Assembly: GCA_029237695.1 (NCBI GenBank)
Contig: CM055274.1
Coordinates: 19,395,505 to 19,459,504 of the forward strand
Direction of reading: 5' to 3'
Source: Conchocele bisecta
Taxonomy: Eukaryota > Mollusca > Bivalvia > Lucinida > Thyasiridae
Length of the DNA: 64,000 nucleotides
This document shows positions 32,898 to 44,261 of the stretch, piece after piece. The notes under the pieces are model-generated. The model had not been told where the DNA came from. It saw only the letters and a program-made list of their open reading frames with translations, and made no database searches. The first letter of the stretch is position 1, and each line of letters opens with the position of its first letter. The translations under genes and the position numbers were made by a program.

Positions 32898-33428
32898 TTC
32901 GACAGATTATAAAGTACTGAAAAATAAATACAGAGAATAAATAGTAATGTCTGTTAACATTTTACGGAAACACGGTTATCTCCCCTGATATCAGTGTGGA
33001 AATTTACGTCTGATATAAAATATATAATAATGCCAATCAACATGATCAACACGTTTGGTAATGGTGAATGAATGTTTATTTTGCCAGAAAATATCTCATT
33101 TGATGTAAAGAACATTTGTTACCTGCTGGGTGGGCATGTAAAGCAGTAGCCGATTTCACCAAAATTGCAAGGTAAGTACACTTTGAGGGAGAAACTTTCA
33201 GTTTAAGAATAAATTTAATAATTTTTAGCCAGGTTTTTTGAAAAAAAATCCAGGCTATTGGATTGGCGAAAGCCGGGCGGGCGGGCGGCGGGCGGCGTCC
33301 ACAATCAATGTTAAGTTTTCGTGTTTGAGTCCATTTCTTTGTTACTGTACCACCTAGGACCACCAAACTTTCACAGCTTCATAATCAAGGTGTGCCCACC
33401 ACATATCACTATCCAACATGTTACTTTT

Positions 33429-35126
33429 TGTCGCGCCCGCTTGCGGAAAGCGCGATATAGTCGGCACTTTGGCGTACGTACGTACGTGTACGTACGTGTG
33501 TCCGGTTAAAGTTTTTGGTTACGTTGTTTGGTTAAGTTTTTTGGTTAAAGTTTTTGGTTAAGTTCTTTGGTTAAAGTTTTTGGTTAAGTTTTTTGGTTAT
33601 GTTTTTTGGTTAAGTTTTTTGGTTAAAGTTTTTCGTTGTACTATATCTCTGCAACTGCTTTGCCCATTACCTTGAAACTTCACATGGGTGTTTATCATCA
33701 TCTATATTTTCATTCTACCCCCCACCCGTGCGGCCCCTGTGCCCAATGTCGAGGTCAAATTACTTTGAAGTTTTTGTCGCGCCTGCTTTAGCAGAGGCGC
33801 GACTATAGTCGGCACTTTTTCCGTCGTCCGCGTTGTCGTCGTCCGCGTCGTCCGCGTCGTCCGCGTCGTCCGCGTCGTCCGCGTCGTCCGCGTCGTCCGC
33901 GTCGTCCGCGTCGTCCGGTTTTTTTTGTAAGGCAAATGCGTTAAAGTTATTGTTTTTTCACAATATCTCTTTAACCCCTTGCCAGACCAGACATTGATAA
34001 TATTTCACGTCAATGTTTGTCTAGGGATGATGCTTCATTACGCACACCCCCACATCCAAATTATCAAGGTCAAGGTCATTTATTTACTTGTAATGTTCAC
34101 CGGTTTTGTAACAGAAATACCTTAAAGTTATTGTTTTTTCACAATATTTCTTTAACCCCTTGCCAGACTTTGATAATATTTCACGTTAATCTTTGTCTAG
34201 GGATGATGCTTCATTACGCACACCCCCACATTCAAATTCTCAAGGTCAAGGTCATTTATTTACTTGTAATGTTCACCGGTTTTGTAACAGAAATGCGTTA
34301 AAGTTATTGTTTTTTCACAATATCTCTTTAACCCGTTGCCAGACATTGATAATATTTCACATCAATGTTTGTCTAGGGATGATGCTTCATTACGCACACC
34401 TCCACATCCAAAGTCTGAAGGTCAAGGTCATTTATTTACTTGTAATGTTCACCGGTTTTGTAACAGAAATGCGTTAAAGTTATTGTTTTTTTTCACAATA
34501 TCTCTTTAACCCCTTGCCAGACTTTGATAATATTTCACACTCAATGTTTGTCTAGGATGATGCTTCATTACGCACACCCCCTCCACATCCAAAGCTGAAG
34601 GTCAAGGTCATTTATTTACTTGTAATGTTCACCGGATTTGTAACAGAAATGCGTTAAAGTTATTGTTTTTTCACAATATCTCTTTAACCCCTTTCTTAGC
34701 CAGACTTTGATAATATTTCACATCAATGTTTGTCTAGGAATGATGCTTCATTACGCACACCCCCACATCCAAATTTTGAAGGTCAAGGTCATTTATTTAC
34801 TTGTAATGTTTCACCGATTTGTAACAGAAATGCGTTAAAGTTATTGTTTTTTCACAATATCTCTTTAACCCCTTTCCAGACATTGATAATATTTCACATC
34901 AATGTTTGTCTACGGATGATGCTTCATTATGCACACATCCACATCCAAATTCTGAAGGTCAAGGTAATTTATTTACTTGTAATGTTCACGGTCAAATGCC
35001 TCGGCAGGCGCGACACCGCTTCCGTGGCGGAATTCTTGTTTGGTTAAGTTTTTCGTTATACTATATCTTTTTTTTAGTGTCCATGCCTCGCCACAAGGCG
35101 CGACATGCAGGCCGCGGCCATCTAGT
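33429..35126 (+). mobile_element. HINE-like family B, interrupted by family C
   Basis: The 5' end is TGTCGCGCCCGCTTGCGGAA / AGCGCGATATAGTCGGCA and the tract is CGTACGTACGTGTACG. Ten or so GGTTAAAGTTTTT repeats follow. The 3' end is CAAGGCGCGACATGCAGGCC / GCGGCCATCTAGT. The 5' GTCGCGCC and 3' GGCGCGAC are complementary. Confidence 0.75.
33775..35040 (+). mobile_element. HINE-like family C, full copy with six core units
   Basis: The hairpin TGTCGCGCCTGCTTTAGCAG / AGGCGCGACTATAGTCGGC opens the element, followed by a (GTCGTCCGC)n microsatellite. Six cores of about 178 bp contain GTTATTGTTTTTTCACAATA, CATTGATAATATTTCACRTC-type blocks and AAGGTCAAGGTCATTTATTT. It ends GGCAGGCGCGACACCGCTTC / CGTGGCGGAATTCTTGTT. 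The poly-Arg/Thr ORF through the microsatellite is spurious. Confidence 0.8.
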
Positions 35127-35420
35127 TTTTTAACTTCACCCATTTTTTCCGCGCAGTCGACTTAGCCATTTTCAATGTTAAGTTTTCGCGTTTACAATGT
35201 TAAGTTTTCGTGTTTAAGTCCATTTCTTTGGTACTGTACCACCTAGGACCACCAAACTTTCACAGCTTCATAACCAAGGGGTGCCTACCACATATACAAC
35301 TATCCAACATGTGACCATTTTTTTACCTTCACCTATTATTTCTACGTAATTGACTTAGCCATTTTCAACGTTAACTTTTTAACGTACATCTGGTTAAAGT
35401 TTTTTGGTTAAAACTTTTTA

Positions 35421-37252
35421 GCTCACCTGAGCAAAGCTCATGTGAGCTATTGTTATGGCAAAGTGTCCGTTGTCCGTCCGTGAACATTTTCAATCATCTT
35501 CTTCTCCCGAACTGCTGAGCCGATATTGGTCAAACTTCACAGGGATGATATATGGGTGATGCCATTTCAGATTTGTTAAAATGGAGGTCATCGACAATCC
35601 AAGATGGCCGCCATGGAAAAGTAGGTCAAATTCTTCTCATGAACCGCCAGGCCGATTTCGACGATACTTGGTATGAATGATCGATAGTTAGCGCTGTTTC
35701 AGATTTGTTCATATGGTGGCCCGTGGGTCAAAAATGGGCGTCGCCCGAGGGGTCAAATAGGGACAATCACGACGAGACAATCACTCATTTTTTGTCTAAA
35801 TCATATGATTACGTCATCCAAGATGGCCACCGATAGTTCAAATGGTCATTCTTTTACTAAAGATTTCAAACGTCTTCTTCTTGTAAACTGCTTGGCCGAT
35901 ATTGGCCAAACTTAACTGTAATGGTCTGTGGTTGAAGCCTGTTCATTTTTGTTAAAATGGAGGTCATCACCAAATCCAAGATGGCCGCCGTTGAGAAGTA
36001 GGTCAAATTCTTAAAAAATCTTCTTCTCACGAACCGCCAGGCCGATTTCGACGATACTGGGTATGAATGATCGATAGTTAGCGCTGTTTCAGATTTGTTC
36101 ATATGGTGGCCCCTGGGTCAAAAATGGGCGTGGCCCGAGGGGTCAACTAGGGGTCAAATTATATTTTTGCCCGAATATGGTCATATAATATAACAAATCG
36201 AAGGTATCGACTAGTTGATCACTCTGGACCATTTGTTGTCTAAATCAGATGATTTTGTCATCCAAGATGGCCACCGAAAGGTAAAAAAGTTGTTCTTTTA
36301 CTAAAGATTTCAAACGTATTCTTCTTGTGAACTGCTTGGCCGATATTGGCCAAACTTAACTGTAATTGTCTGTGGGTGAAGCCTGTCCATTTTTGTTAAA
36401 ATGGAGGTCATCACCAAATCCAAGATGTCCGCCGTTGAAAAGTAGGTCAAATTGTCAAAAAATCTTCTTCTCACAAACCTCCAGGCCGATTTTGACGAAA
36501 CTTGGTGTGAATGATTGATAGTCAACGCTGTTTCAGATTTGTTCATATGGTGGCCCCTGGGTCAGAAATGGGCGTGGCCCGAGGGGTCAACTAGGGGTCA
36601 AATTATATTTTTGCCCGAATATGGTTATATAATCAAATCGAAGGTATCGACTAGTCTATCACTCTGGAGCATTTTTTGTCTAAATAAGATGATTTTGTCA
36701 TCCAAGATGGCCACCGAAAGGTAAAAATGTTGTTCTTTTACTAAAGATTTCAAACGTATTCTTCTTGTGAACTGCTTGGCCGATATTGGCCAAACTTAAC
36801 TGTAATGGTCTGTGGGTGAAGCCTGTCCATTTTTGTTAAAATGGAGGTCATCACCAAATCCAAGATGTCCGCCGTTGAAAAGTAGGTCAAATTGTCAAAA
36901 AAAAATCTTCTCACAAACCGCCAGGAGGTTTCATTTCGACGAAACTTTGTATGAATGATGGATAGTTAACGCTGATTCAGATTTGTTCATATGTGGCCTC
37001 TGTCAAAAATGGTCATGGCCCGAGGGGTCAAATAGGGGTCAAATTTTATTTTTGACCGAATATGGTCATTTTATATATCAAATCGAAGGTATAGCAGTAA
37101 ATCACATGCACATTCGCAATATATGTTAGATCAGAAGGTACCAACAAATTCTGTGGAACATTTGAAGTTGTAAGTGAAGAGTCTTTGTGAAATCAAGATG
37201 ACCACTATGGAGGCTTTTAGGTGAGCGATACAGGCCCATTTGGGCCTCTTGT
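35421..37252 (+). mobile_element. HINE-like family E, complete, delimited by an empty site
   Basis: The 5' hairpin is AGCTCACCTGAGCAAAGCTC / ATGTGAGCT, then GTCCGTTGTCCGTCCG. Repeats of about 440 bp follow with AATCCAAGATGGCCGCC and TCTTCTTCTCACGAACCGCC. The 3' end is TTAGGTGAGCGATACAGGCC / CATTTGGGCCTCTTGTT, with an AGGCCCA/TGGGCCT hairpin. The 5' GCTCACCT and 3' AGGTGAGC pair. The paralogous D sequence at 16085-16125 (GGTTAAAACATTTTTTGTTA) lacks the insert, placing it between T residues. Confidence 0.85.
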
Positions 37253-37475
37253 TTGTTATACTATATCTCTGCAACTGCTTCGCCCATTACCTTGAAACTT
37301 CACATGGGTGTTTATCATCATCCATATTTTCATTCTAACCCCAACCGTGCGGCCCCTGTGCCCAATGTCAAGGTCAAATTACTTTGAATTTTTTTGTTAA
37401 AGTTTTTTCGTGTACTATATCTCTGCAACTGCTTCACCCATTACCTGGATACTTCACATGGGTGTTTATCATCAT

Positions 37476-37656
37476 TGTCGCACCCGCTTGCAGAAAGCGC
37501 GATATCGTCGGCATTTTGGCATACGTCCGTCCTTCCGTCCGTACGTCCGTGTGTCTGGTTAAAGTTTTTTTGTTAAAGTATTTCCATCTACTATATCTAT
37601 TTTTTTAGTGCCCATGCCTCGCCCCAAGGCGCGACATGCAGGCCACGGCCATCTAG
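37476..37656 (+). mobile_element. HINE-like family B, short copy fixed within family D
   Basis: It has TGTCGCACCCGCTTGCAGAA and GTCCGTCCTTCCGTCCG, and ends CAAGGCGCGACATGCAGGCC / ACGGCCATCTAGT. Position and flanks are identical to those of 15749-15922 and 16329-16500. Confidence 0.7.
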
Positions 37657-37743
37657 TCTACAAAAAGTGGGTATAATTATGTTATCCAAGTGTCTATGCT
37701 TGGAAAAAACCTGGCCTTCGTGGCTTTGCCTCGTTTCTTGTTA

Positions 37744-38025
37744 TTGTCGCGTCTGCTGCTTTAGCAGACGGCTTTTTTTTCCCGTTGTCGTCCGAAATGT
37801 CAAAAAGTCTGTACAAGCTTTGTCATCATGGTATATAACTTTAAATATTACTGGACAGATTGCTTCAATATTTGGACACTTCATCTTCAACCTTGACCTT
37901 TTTCGTATTTTATGCATGCACTTCTCTGACGATTTTTGTGAGGCTTACTTTAGCATGTGCCCATTACATGTTACGGTCAAATGCCTCAGCAGGTGCGACA
38001 CTGCTTCCATGGCGGAATTCTTGTT
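37744..38025 (+). mobile_element. HINE-like family C variant
   Basis: The 5' TTGTCGCGTCTGCTGCTTTA / GCAGACGGC hairpin precedes one core with TGTACAAGCTTTGTCATCAT and GATTGCTTCAATATTTGGAC. The 3' end is AGCAGGTGCGACACTGCTTC / CATGGCGGAATTCTTGTT. The same core subtype is at 46044-47638. It directly follows the D2 terminus. Confidence 0.65.
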
Positions 38026-38092
38026 TAATTATTACATTATCACAGCCATTTTTTTTTGTTTTCTTCTTGTTTTCTTCATTTTGGCTGTTTTT

Positions 38093-38129
38093 ACGAAGTG
38101 CAGAAGAGCTTATGGCATACCCCCGGAGT

Positions 38130-38166
<37 letters not shown>

Positions 38167-38182
38167 GTCGTCGGCGTCGTCG

Positions 38183-38232
<50 letters not shown>

Positions 38233-39686
38233 CACAAACTTAACGTTGGGTAAATGTCTTATAACATCTGTTTGCTTTCATGGAACGCCTTGATATTTAT
38301 TACATGCATTCCTCAGATGACCCTCTATCATGCTGTAGCAAATCCATGACCCACCACCCAACCCTTACCACAGGGTCAAGGTCACAAACTAACACATTCA
38401 CAAACTTAACGTTGGGGTAAATGTCTTATAACTTCTGTTTCCTTTCTTGGAACACCTTGTTATTTCATACATGCATTCCTCAGATGACCCTCTATCATGC
38501 TGTAGCAAATGCATGACCCACCACCCAACCCTTACCCCAAGGTCAAGGTCACGGTCACAAACTTAGCACATTCATGAACTTAACGTTGGGTAAATTTCTT
38601 ATAACATCTGTTTCCTTTCATGGAACGCCTTGATATTTCATACATGCATTCCTCAGATGACCCTCTATCATGCTGTAGCAAAGCCATGACCCACCACCCA
38701 ACCCTTACCCCAGGATCAAGGTCACAAACTTGGCACATTCACAAACTTAACGTTGGGGTAAATGTCTTATAACTTCTGTTTCCTTTCATGGAACACCTTG
38801 TTATTTCATACATGCATTCCTCAGATGACCCTCTATCATGCTGTAGCAAATGCATGACCCACCACCCAACCCTTACCCGAAGGTCAAGGTCACAACCATA
38901 GCACATTCATAAACTTAACGTTGGGGTAATTTTCTTATAACATCTGTTTCCTTTTATGGAACGCCTTGATATTTCATACATGCATTCCCCAGATGACCCA
39001 CTATCATGCTGTAGCAAATCCACAACCCACGACCCAACCCTTACCCCAAGGTCAAGGTCACAAACTGAGCATGTTCATAAACTTAACTTTGGGGTAAATG
39101 TCTTGTAACATCTGTTTCCTTTCTTGGACAGGGAACACTTTGATATTTCATACATGCATTCATCTAATCATACCCTATCGTGCTTTCGCAAATCCATGAC
39201 CCACCGCCCACCCCTTACCCCAACCTGTTCATAAACTTAACGTTGGGGTAAATGTTGTGTAACTTCTGTTTCTTTACAGGGAACGCTTTGATATTTCATA
39301 CATGCATTCATGTGTTGATCCTCTATTGTGCTACAGCAAATCCATGACCCCCCCCCCCCCCCCCATTCCTCATGTGAATAGCTATCATGCTGTAGAAAAT
39401 CACCAACTTAGTGCGTTCATAAACTTAAAGTTGGGTTAAATTTTGTTTTACTTCTGTTTTCAGGGAGCGCATTAATATTTCATACATGCATTCATCTTAA
39501 TATGCTATATTATGCTACAGCAAACCCACGACCCACCTTGCACCACTGACCCCAATGTCAAGGTCCACCGCACGCACCTTAACCCAAGGTCAAGTTATAT
39601 AATATTCATGTTTTTTATGCAACTGTGCCAAGTTTGAGTGAAGGCTGCCAACAGGCGAGCTTCGTTGTCTTCTGACAACTCTTGTT
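38093..39686 (+). mobile_element. HINE-like family A, 5'-truncated
   Basis: It begins inside the 5' hairpin at ACGAAGTGCAGAAGAGCTTA and lacks AGCTCGCCTGC. A long (GTCGGC)n tract (38127-38230) gives poly-Arg ORFs that were not called. About eight cores follow to GCGAGCTTCGTTGTCTTCTG / ACAACTCTTGTT. A poly-C run near 39349 is probably assembly noise or slippage. Confidence 0.75.
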
Positions 39687-39840
39687 GGGATGGGTTGTGG
39701 CCTGACTTCCAATCCGCAGGTTGTGGGTTCAAACCTCGCCTTGGGCATCAAAAATACTTTCTTAGTATTTCCATCCCACTTGTGGTCCCGTCTCTATATG
39801 ACCTTAGCTGTTGGTGGGACGTTAAACCCCTTTCACTTTC
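39687..39840 (+). mobile_element. tRNA-derived SINE
   Basis: It has a B-box-like GGGTTCAAACCTC (39725-39737) preceded by GTGGCCTGACTTCCAATCC. The molluscan SINE 3' block TATATGACCTTAGCTGTTGG / TGGGACGTTAAACCC follows. It lies directly between the family A terminus and the resumed MITE at 39842. Confidence 0.6.
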
Positions 39841-40023
39841 ATAATAAATTCAGTATAATAATTCTGCATACTTTTAATCATCAAATATAGAGTCATTAGT
39901 TCTATATGAAATAATGCATTTCGGGAAAAATAAATGATTACTACCTCAAAGTAGCTAGATAAGTATGCTTAGCAATTTTGGTGAAATCTGCTACAATCTG
40001 TTTTGACTGAAGTGTGATATAAC

Positions 40024-40368
40024 AGAGCTCCAGATAAGGTGCGTATTGGCGTTTTTTACTCACTTATTTTAGCATTGATTTTCAAAAGTGTACAAGATAC
40101 TCACAGCAATGTGAACATACGCATTGATTTTCAAATTGAGCAGTGGTAATACTGTAATAAATTTGAAAATTTACTTAGTTGAGATGCAAAAAGTGTTTGC
40201 TTTTTGCAGCTCAAATAAGTGATTGAATTTTCAAATTTGTTTCATTTGTTATCATTTGTTCCCTATTTAATAAGAAAATCAATAATACATTTGTAAAAGT
40301 AAAATACGCATTGAATTTGAAATATGGGGGTATAAGACTCTTTAGATACAAAACTTATCTGGAGCTCT
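40024..40368. mobile_element. hAT-type MITE (GCTCCAGATAAG family), complete
   Basis: The inverted ends are AGAGCTCCAGATAAG and its complement CTTATCTGGAGCTCT. The flanking 8-mers are GATATAAC (40016-40023) and GATATAAT (40369-40376), seven of eight identical. It is 345 bp and has no ORF. The other copies at 1346-1818 and 24779-25115 lie just downstream of exons. Confidence 0.75.
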
Positions 40369-40641
40369 GATATAATTATATGTTGCATTATATGCAAACA
40401 CTCGCTGTGTGCTGTGGCTTTTTATGTACCGAGATTTTCACGGTACGTCTATCAGTGTTATTGATTTCTTTTTGATTTTTGTGGGACTATTAAGAAACTT
40501 CTTCAGAATAGGATTAACCAAAACATGCTCACGCTTACAGGTGGGTGGTTGGTTGGGCGAACGTGATGTTGTAAATTAATGGTAGGGGTTCCTCATTATA
40601 GGAATCACAATTTGCCTGGTTTGGCCCTCAGGTATGTTTTT

Positions 40642-40905
40642 ATCTCGCCTGCACAAAGTGCAGAAGAGTTTATGACATACCCCCGGCGGCGGCGGCGTCG
40701 GCATCGTCGGCGTCTGCGTCGTCCACAAACTTAACGTTGGGGTAAATGTCTTATAACTTTTGTTTCCTTTCATGGAACACCTTTTTATTTCAAACATACA
40801 TTCCTCAGACGACCCTCTATCATGCTGTAGCAAATCCATGACCCACCACCCAACCCTGTCCATGCCTCGCCCCAAGGCGCGACATGCAGGCCGCGGCCAT
40901 CTAGT
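40642..40905 (+). mobile_element. Chimeric HINE: family A 5' end and core, family B 3' end
   Basis: The start ATCTCGCCTGCACAAAGTGC / AGAAGAGTTTATGACATACC is family A, with one A-type core to CATGACCCACCACCCAACCC (40857). From GTCCATGCCTCGCCCCAAGG the sequence is the family B terminus (GCGCGACATGCAGGCCGCGG / CCATCTAGT). It is 264 bp and flanked by T-rich sequence. Confidence 0.75.
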
Positions 40906-41083
40906 TACAGTAGATTTTCATTAAAATCTTCCTAACAAACGGACGGATTTTGGTGATATGTAGCGCACCAAATACAATGGAATATGTGTTTTATGGGTGC
41001 TCTGAAAGTTATTTACAATAACTTATAAATTTCACAAAGAATCGAGTACCGTTTATTTCTTACATTCACATGCACTAGTTTTT

Positions 41084-44000
41084 AGCTCGCCTGCACGAAG
41101 TGTATAAGAGCTTATGGCATACCCCCGGCGTCGTCAGCGTCGGCGTCCACAAACTTAACGATGGGGTAAATGTCTTATAACTTCTGTTTCCTTTCATGGA
41201 TCACCTTGTTATTTCATACATGCATTCCTCAGTTGACCCTCTATCATGCTGTAGCAAATCCATGAATCACCCAACCCTTACCCAAAGGTCAAGGTCACAA
41301 ACTTGGCACATTCATAAACTGAACGTTGGGGTAAATGTCTTATACTTCTCTTTCCTATCATGGATACCTTGTTAGTTCATACATGCATTCCTCAGATGAG
41401 CCTCTATCATGATGTAGCAAATCCATGACCCACCACCCAACCCATACCCCAAGGTGAAGGTCACAAACTTAGCACATTCATAAACTTAACGTTGGGGTAA
41501 ATGTTGTGTAACATCGTTTCCTTTCATGGAACGCCTTGATATTTCATACATGCATTCCTCAGATGACCCTCTATCATGCTGTAGCAAATCCATGACCCAC
41601 CACCCAACCCTTACCCCAGGGTCAAGGTCACAAACTTAGCATGTTCATAAACTTAACGTTGTGGTAAATGTTGTGTAACTTCTGTTTATTTTCAGGAAAT
41701 GCCTTCATAGTTCATACATGCATTCATCTGATGACCCTCTATCATGCTGTAGCAAATCCACGATCCACCACCCAACCCTTACCCCAAGGTCAAGGTCACA
41801 AACTTAGCATGTTCATAAACTTAACGTTGGGGTAAATGTTGTGTAACTTCTGTTTATTTACAGGGAACGCCTTCATATTTCATACATGGATTCATCTGAT
41901 GATACTCTATCGTGCTAGTAGCAAATCCATGACCCACCGCCCATCCCTTACCTCAAGGTCAAGGTCACAAACTTAGCACATTCATAAACTTAACGTTGGG
42001 GTAAATGTCTTATAACATCTGTTTTCTTTCATGGAATGCCTTGATATTTCATCCATGCATTCCTCAGATGACCCTCTATCATGCTGTAGCAAATCCACGA
42101 CTCACCACCCAACCCTTACCCCAAGGTCAAGGTCACAAACCTAGCACATTCATAAACTTAATGTTGGGGTAAATGTTGTGTAACTTCTGTTTATTTACAG
42201 GGAATACCTTCATATTTCATACATGCATTCATCTGATGATACTCTATCATACTATAGCAAATCCATGGCCCACCTCCCACCCCTTTACCCAATGTCAATA
42301 TCACAAACTTAAGCCCCCCCCCCCCACCCCCCCAATCAAGGAAACTTAACTTAAGCAACATTCTTTAGAAACTTAAACGTTAGCACATTCCAGAACCCCC
42401 CCCCTAACGGTTGGAGGTTAATAAAAGGGGGGGGGGGGGGTTACTAACATCTGTTTCCTTTCATGGAACGCCTTGATTATTTCATTACAATGCAATTCCA
42501 TTTAATGATACTCTATTGTGCTATAGCAAATCCATGACCCACCCCTTACCCCAAGGTCAAGGTCACAAACTTAGCACATTCATAAACTTAACGTTGGGGT
42601 AAATGTCTTGTAACATCTGTTTCCTTTCTTGGAACACCTAGATATTTCATACATGCATTCATCTAATGATACCCTATCGTGCTATCGCAAATCCATGACC
42701 CACCGCCCACCCCTTACCCCAACCTGTTCATAAACTTAACGTTGGGGTAAATGTTGTGTAACTTCTGTTTCTTTACAGGGAACGCTTTGATATTTCATAC
42801 ATGCATTCATCTGATGATCCTCTATTGTTTTACAGCAAATCCATGACCCCCACCCCAAGGTCAACATCATAAACTTAACGCTGGAGTAAATGTCTTTTTA
42901 TAACTTCTGTTTCTTTACATGGAACGCCTTGATATTTCATACATGCATTCATCTGATGATACTCTATCGTACTATAGCAAATTCCATGACCCACCCCCTC
43001 CCACCCCTTTCCCCAAGGTCAAGGTCACAGACGTAGCACATTCAGAAACTTAACGTTGGGGTAAATGTCGTATAACATATGTTTCCTTTCATGGAATACC
43101 TTGATATTTCATACATGCATTCATCTGATGATACTCTATCATGCTATAGCAAATCCATGACCCACCGCCACCTACCCTTACCCCAGGGTCTAAGTCACAC
43201 AAACTTAGCACATTCATAAACTTAACGTTGGGGTAAATGTATTATAACATCTGTTTCCTTTCATGGAACGCCGTGATATTTCATACATGCATTCCTCAGA
43301 TGACCCTCTATCATACTGTACGCAAATCCACACCCCATCAACCAACCCTTACCCAAAGGCCAAGGTCACAAACTTAGCATGTTCATAAACTTAACGTGGG
43401 GTAAATTTGTTGGGGTTTTAAAAACTTCTGTTTCCGTTACAGGGAACGCATTGATATTTCATACATGCATTCATCTGGATGATCCTCTATTTGTGCTACA
43501 GCAAATCCATGACCCCCCCACCCCATTCCCAAGTTCAAGATCACAAACTTAGCACATTCATAAACATAACTTTGGGATAAATGTCTTATAACATCTGTTT
43601 CCTTTCATGGAACGCCTTGATATTTCATACATGCATTCCTCAGATGACCCTCTATCATGCTGTAGCAAATCCACAACCCACCACCAAGGTCAAGGTCACA
43701 AATTTAGCATGTTCATAAACTTAATGTTTGGGTAAATGTTGTGTAACTTCTGTTTCTTTACAGGGAACGCTTTGATATTTCATCCTCTATTGTTTGTGCT
43801 ACAGCAAATCCATTCGCGCCCCCCCCCCCCCCACCCCTTTCTCCAGGGTCAAGATCACAAACTTAGCACATTCATACATGCATTCGTCATGTGAATAGCT
43901 ATCATGCTGTAGAAAATCACCAACTTAGTGCGTTCATAAACTTAACATTGTGTTAAATTTTGTTTGGCTTCTGTTTTCAGGGAGCTCATTGATATTTCAT

Positions 44001-44203
44001 ACATGCATTCTTCTTAATATGCTATATTATGCTGTATCAAACCCACAACCCACCTTGCACCACTGACCCCAATGTCAAGGTCCACCGCACGCCCCTTAAC
44101 CTAAGGTCAAGTTATATAATATTCATGTTTTTTATGCAACTGCGCCAAGTTTGAGTGAAGGCTGCCAACAGGCGAGCTTCGTTGTCTTGTGACAACTCTT
44201 GTT
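41084..44203 (+). mobile_element. HINE-like family A with about 18 tandem cores
   Basis: The start is AGCTCGCCTGCACGAAGTGT / ATAAGAGCTTATGGC and the end is CAACAGGCGAGCTTCGTTGT / CTTGTGACAACTCTTGTT. The cores carry ACTTAACGTTGGGGTAAATG, TTTCATACATGCATTC and AAGGTCAAGGTCACAAACTT. The part at 42300-42450 is disordered, with C and G homopolymers and doubled bases, and is likely poorly assembled. Confidence 0.8.
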
Positions 44204-44261
44204 ATATTTGGCTTTTTTGTTACCTGTGATTTAAATTGGGTTATTGCCCATTATAAAAGCA

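Larger units (their letters stand above)
28046..33140 (+). mobile_element. TTAA-flanked MITE split by two later insertions
   Basis: It starts AGGTACATGTCTACTCAATA just after TTAA (28042-28045) and follows, in reverse complement, the uninterrupted 500-bp copy at 45031-45530. It breaks at 28173 (pogo-like insertion, 28175-31824) and at 31948 (family G insertion, 31949-32897). It then continues to GTGGGCATGT near 33140, where it is truncated. Without the insertions it is about 500 bp. Confidence 0.8.
33227..37742 (+). mobile_element. HINE-like family D, copy D2, with four nested elements
   Basis: It begins AGCCAGGTTTTTTGAAAAAA and has a GGGCGGGC run. It ends CTTGGAAAAAACCTGGCCTT / TGCCTCGTTTCTTGTT at 37742. 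Its cores (GTGTTTGAGTCCATTTCTTT, CACAGCTTCATAA, CATTACCTTGAAACTTCACA) are interrupted by B (33429-35126, itself holding C), E (35421-37252) and a second B (37476-37656). Confidence 0.7.
33147..39993. mobile_element. GTAGCCGATTT MITE split by 6.5 kb of nested elements
   Basis: The left part GTAGCCGATTTCACCAAAAT runs to 33226. A middle scrap ATTACATTATCACAGCCA (38031-38048) and GGCTGT (38082-38087) follows. The right part from AATAAATTCAGTATAATAAT (39842) runs to GGTGAAATCTGCTAC (39993). Together they follow the reverse complement of the copy at 2687-3021. Between them sit D2 (with B, C, E and B inside), a family C copy, a family A copy and a SINE. Confidence 0.65.

Noticed and set aside
37860..38243. 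Arg-rich 127-codon ORF and overlapping Ser/Ala and Val/Gly ORFs
   Set aside because: They come from the GTCGGC microsatellite of a family A element read in three frames.
39718..39740. A functional tRNA gene around the B-box-like GGGTTCAAACCTC
   Set aside because: No cloverleaf, anticodon arm or acceptor stem can be assembled. The flanking 3' block is the dispersed SINE tail.
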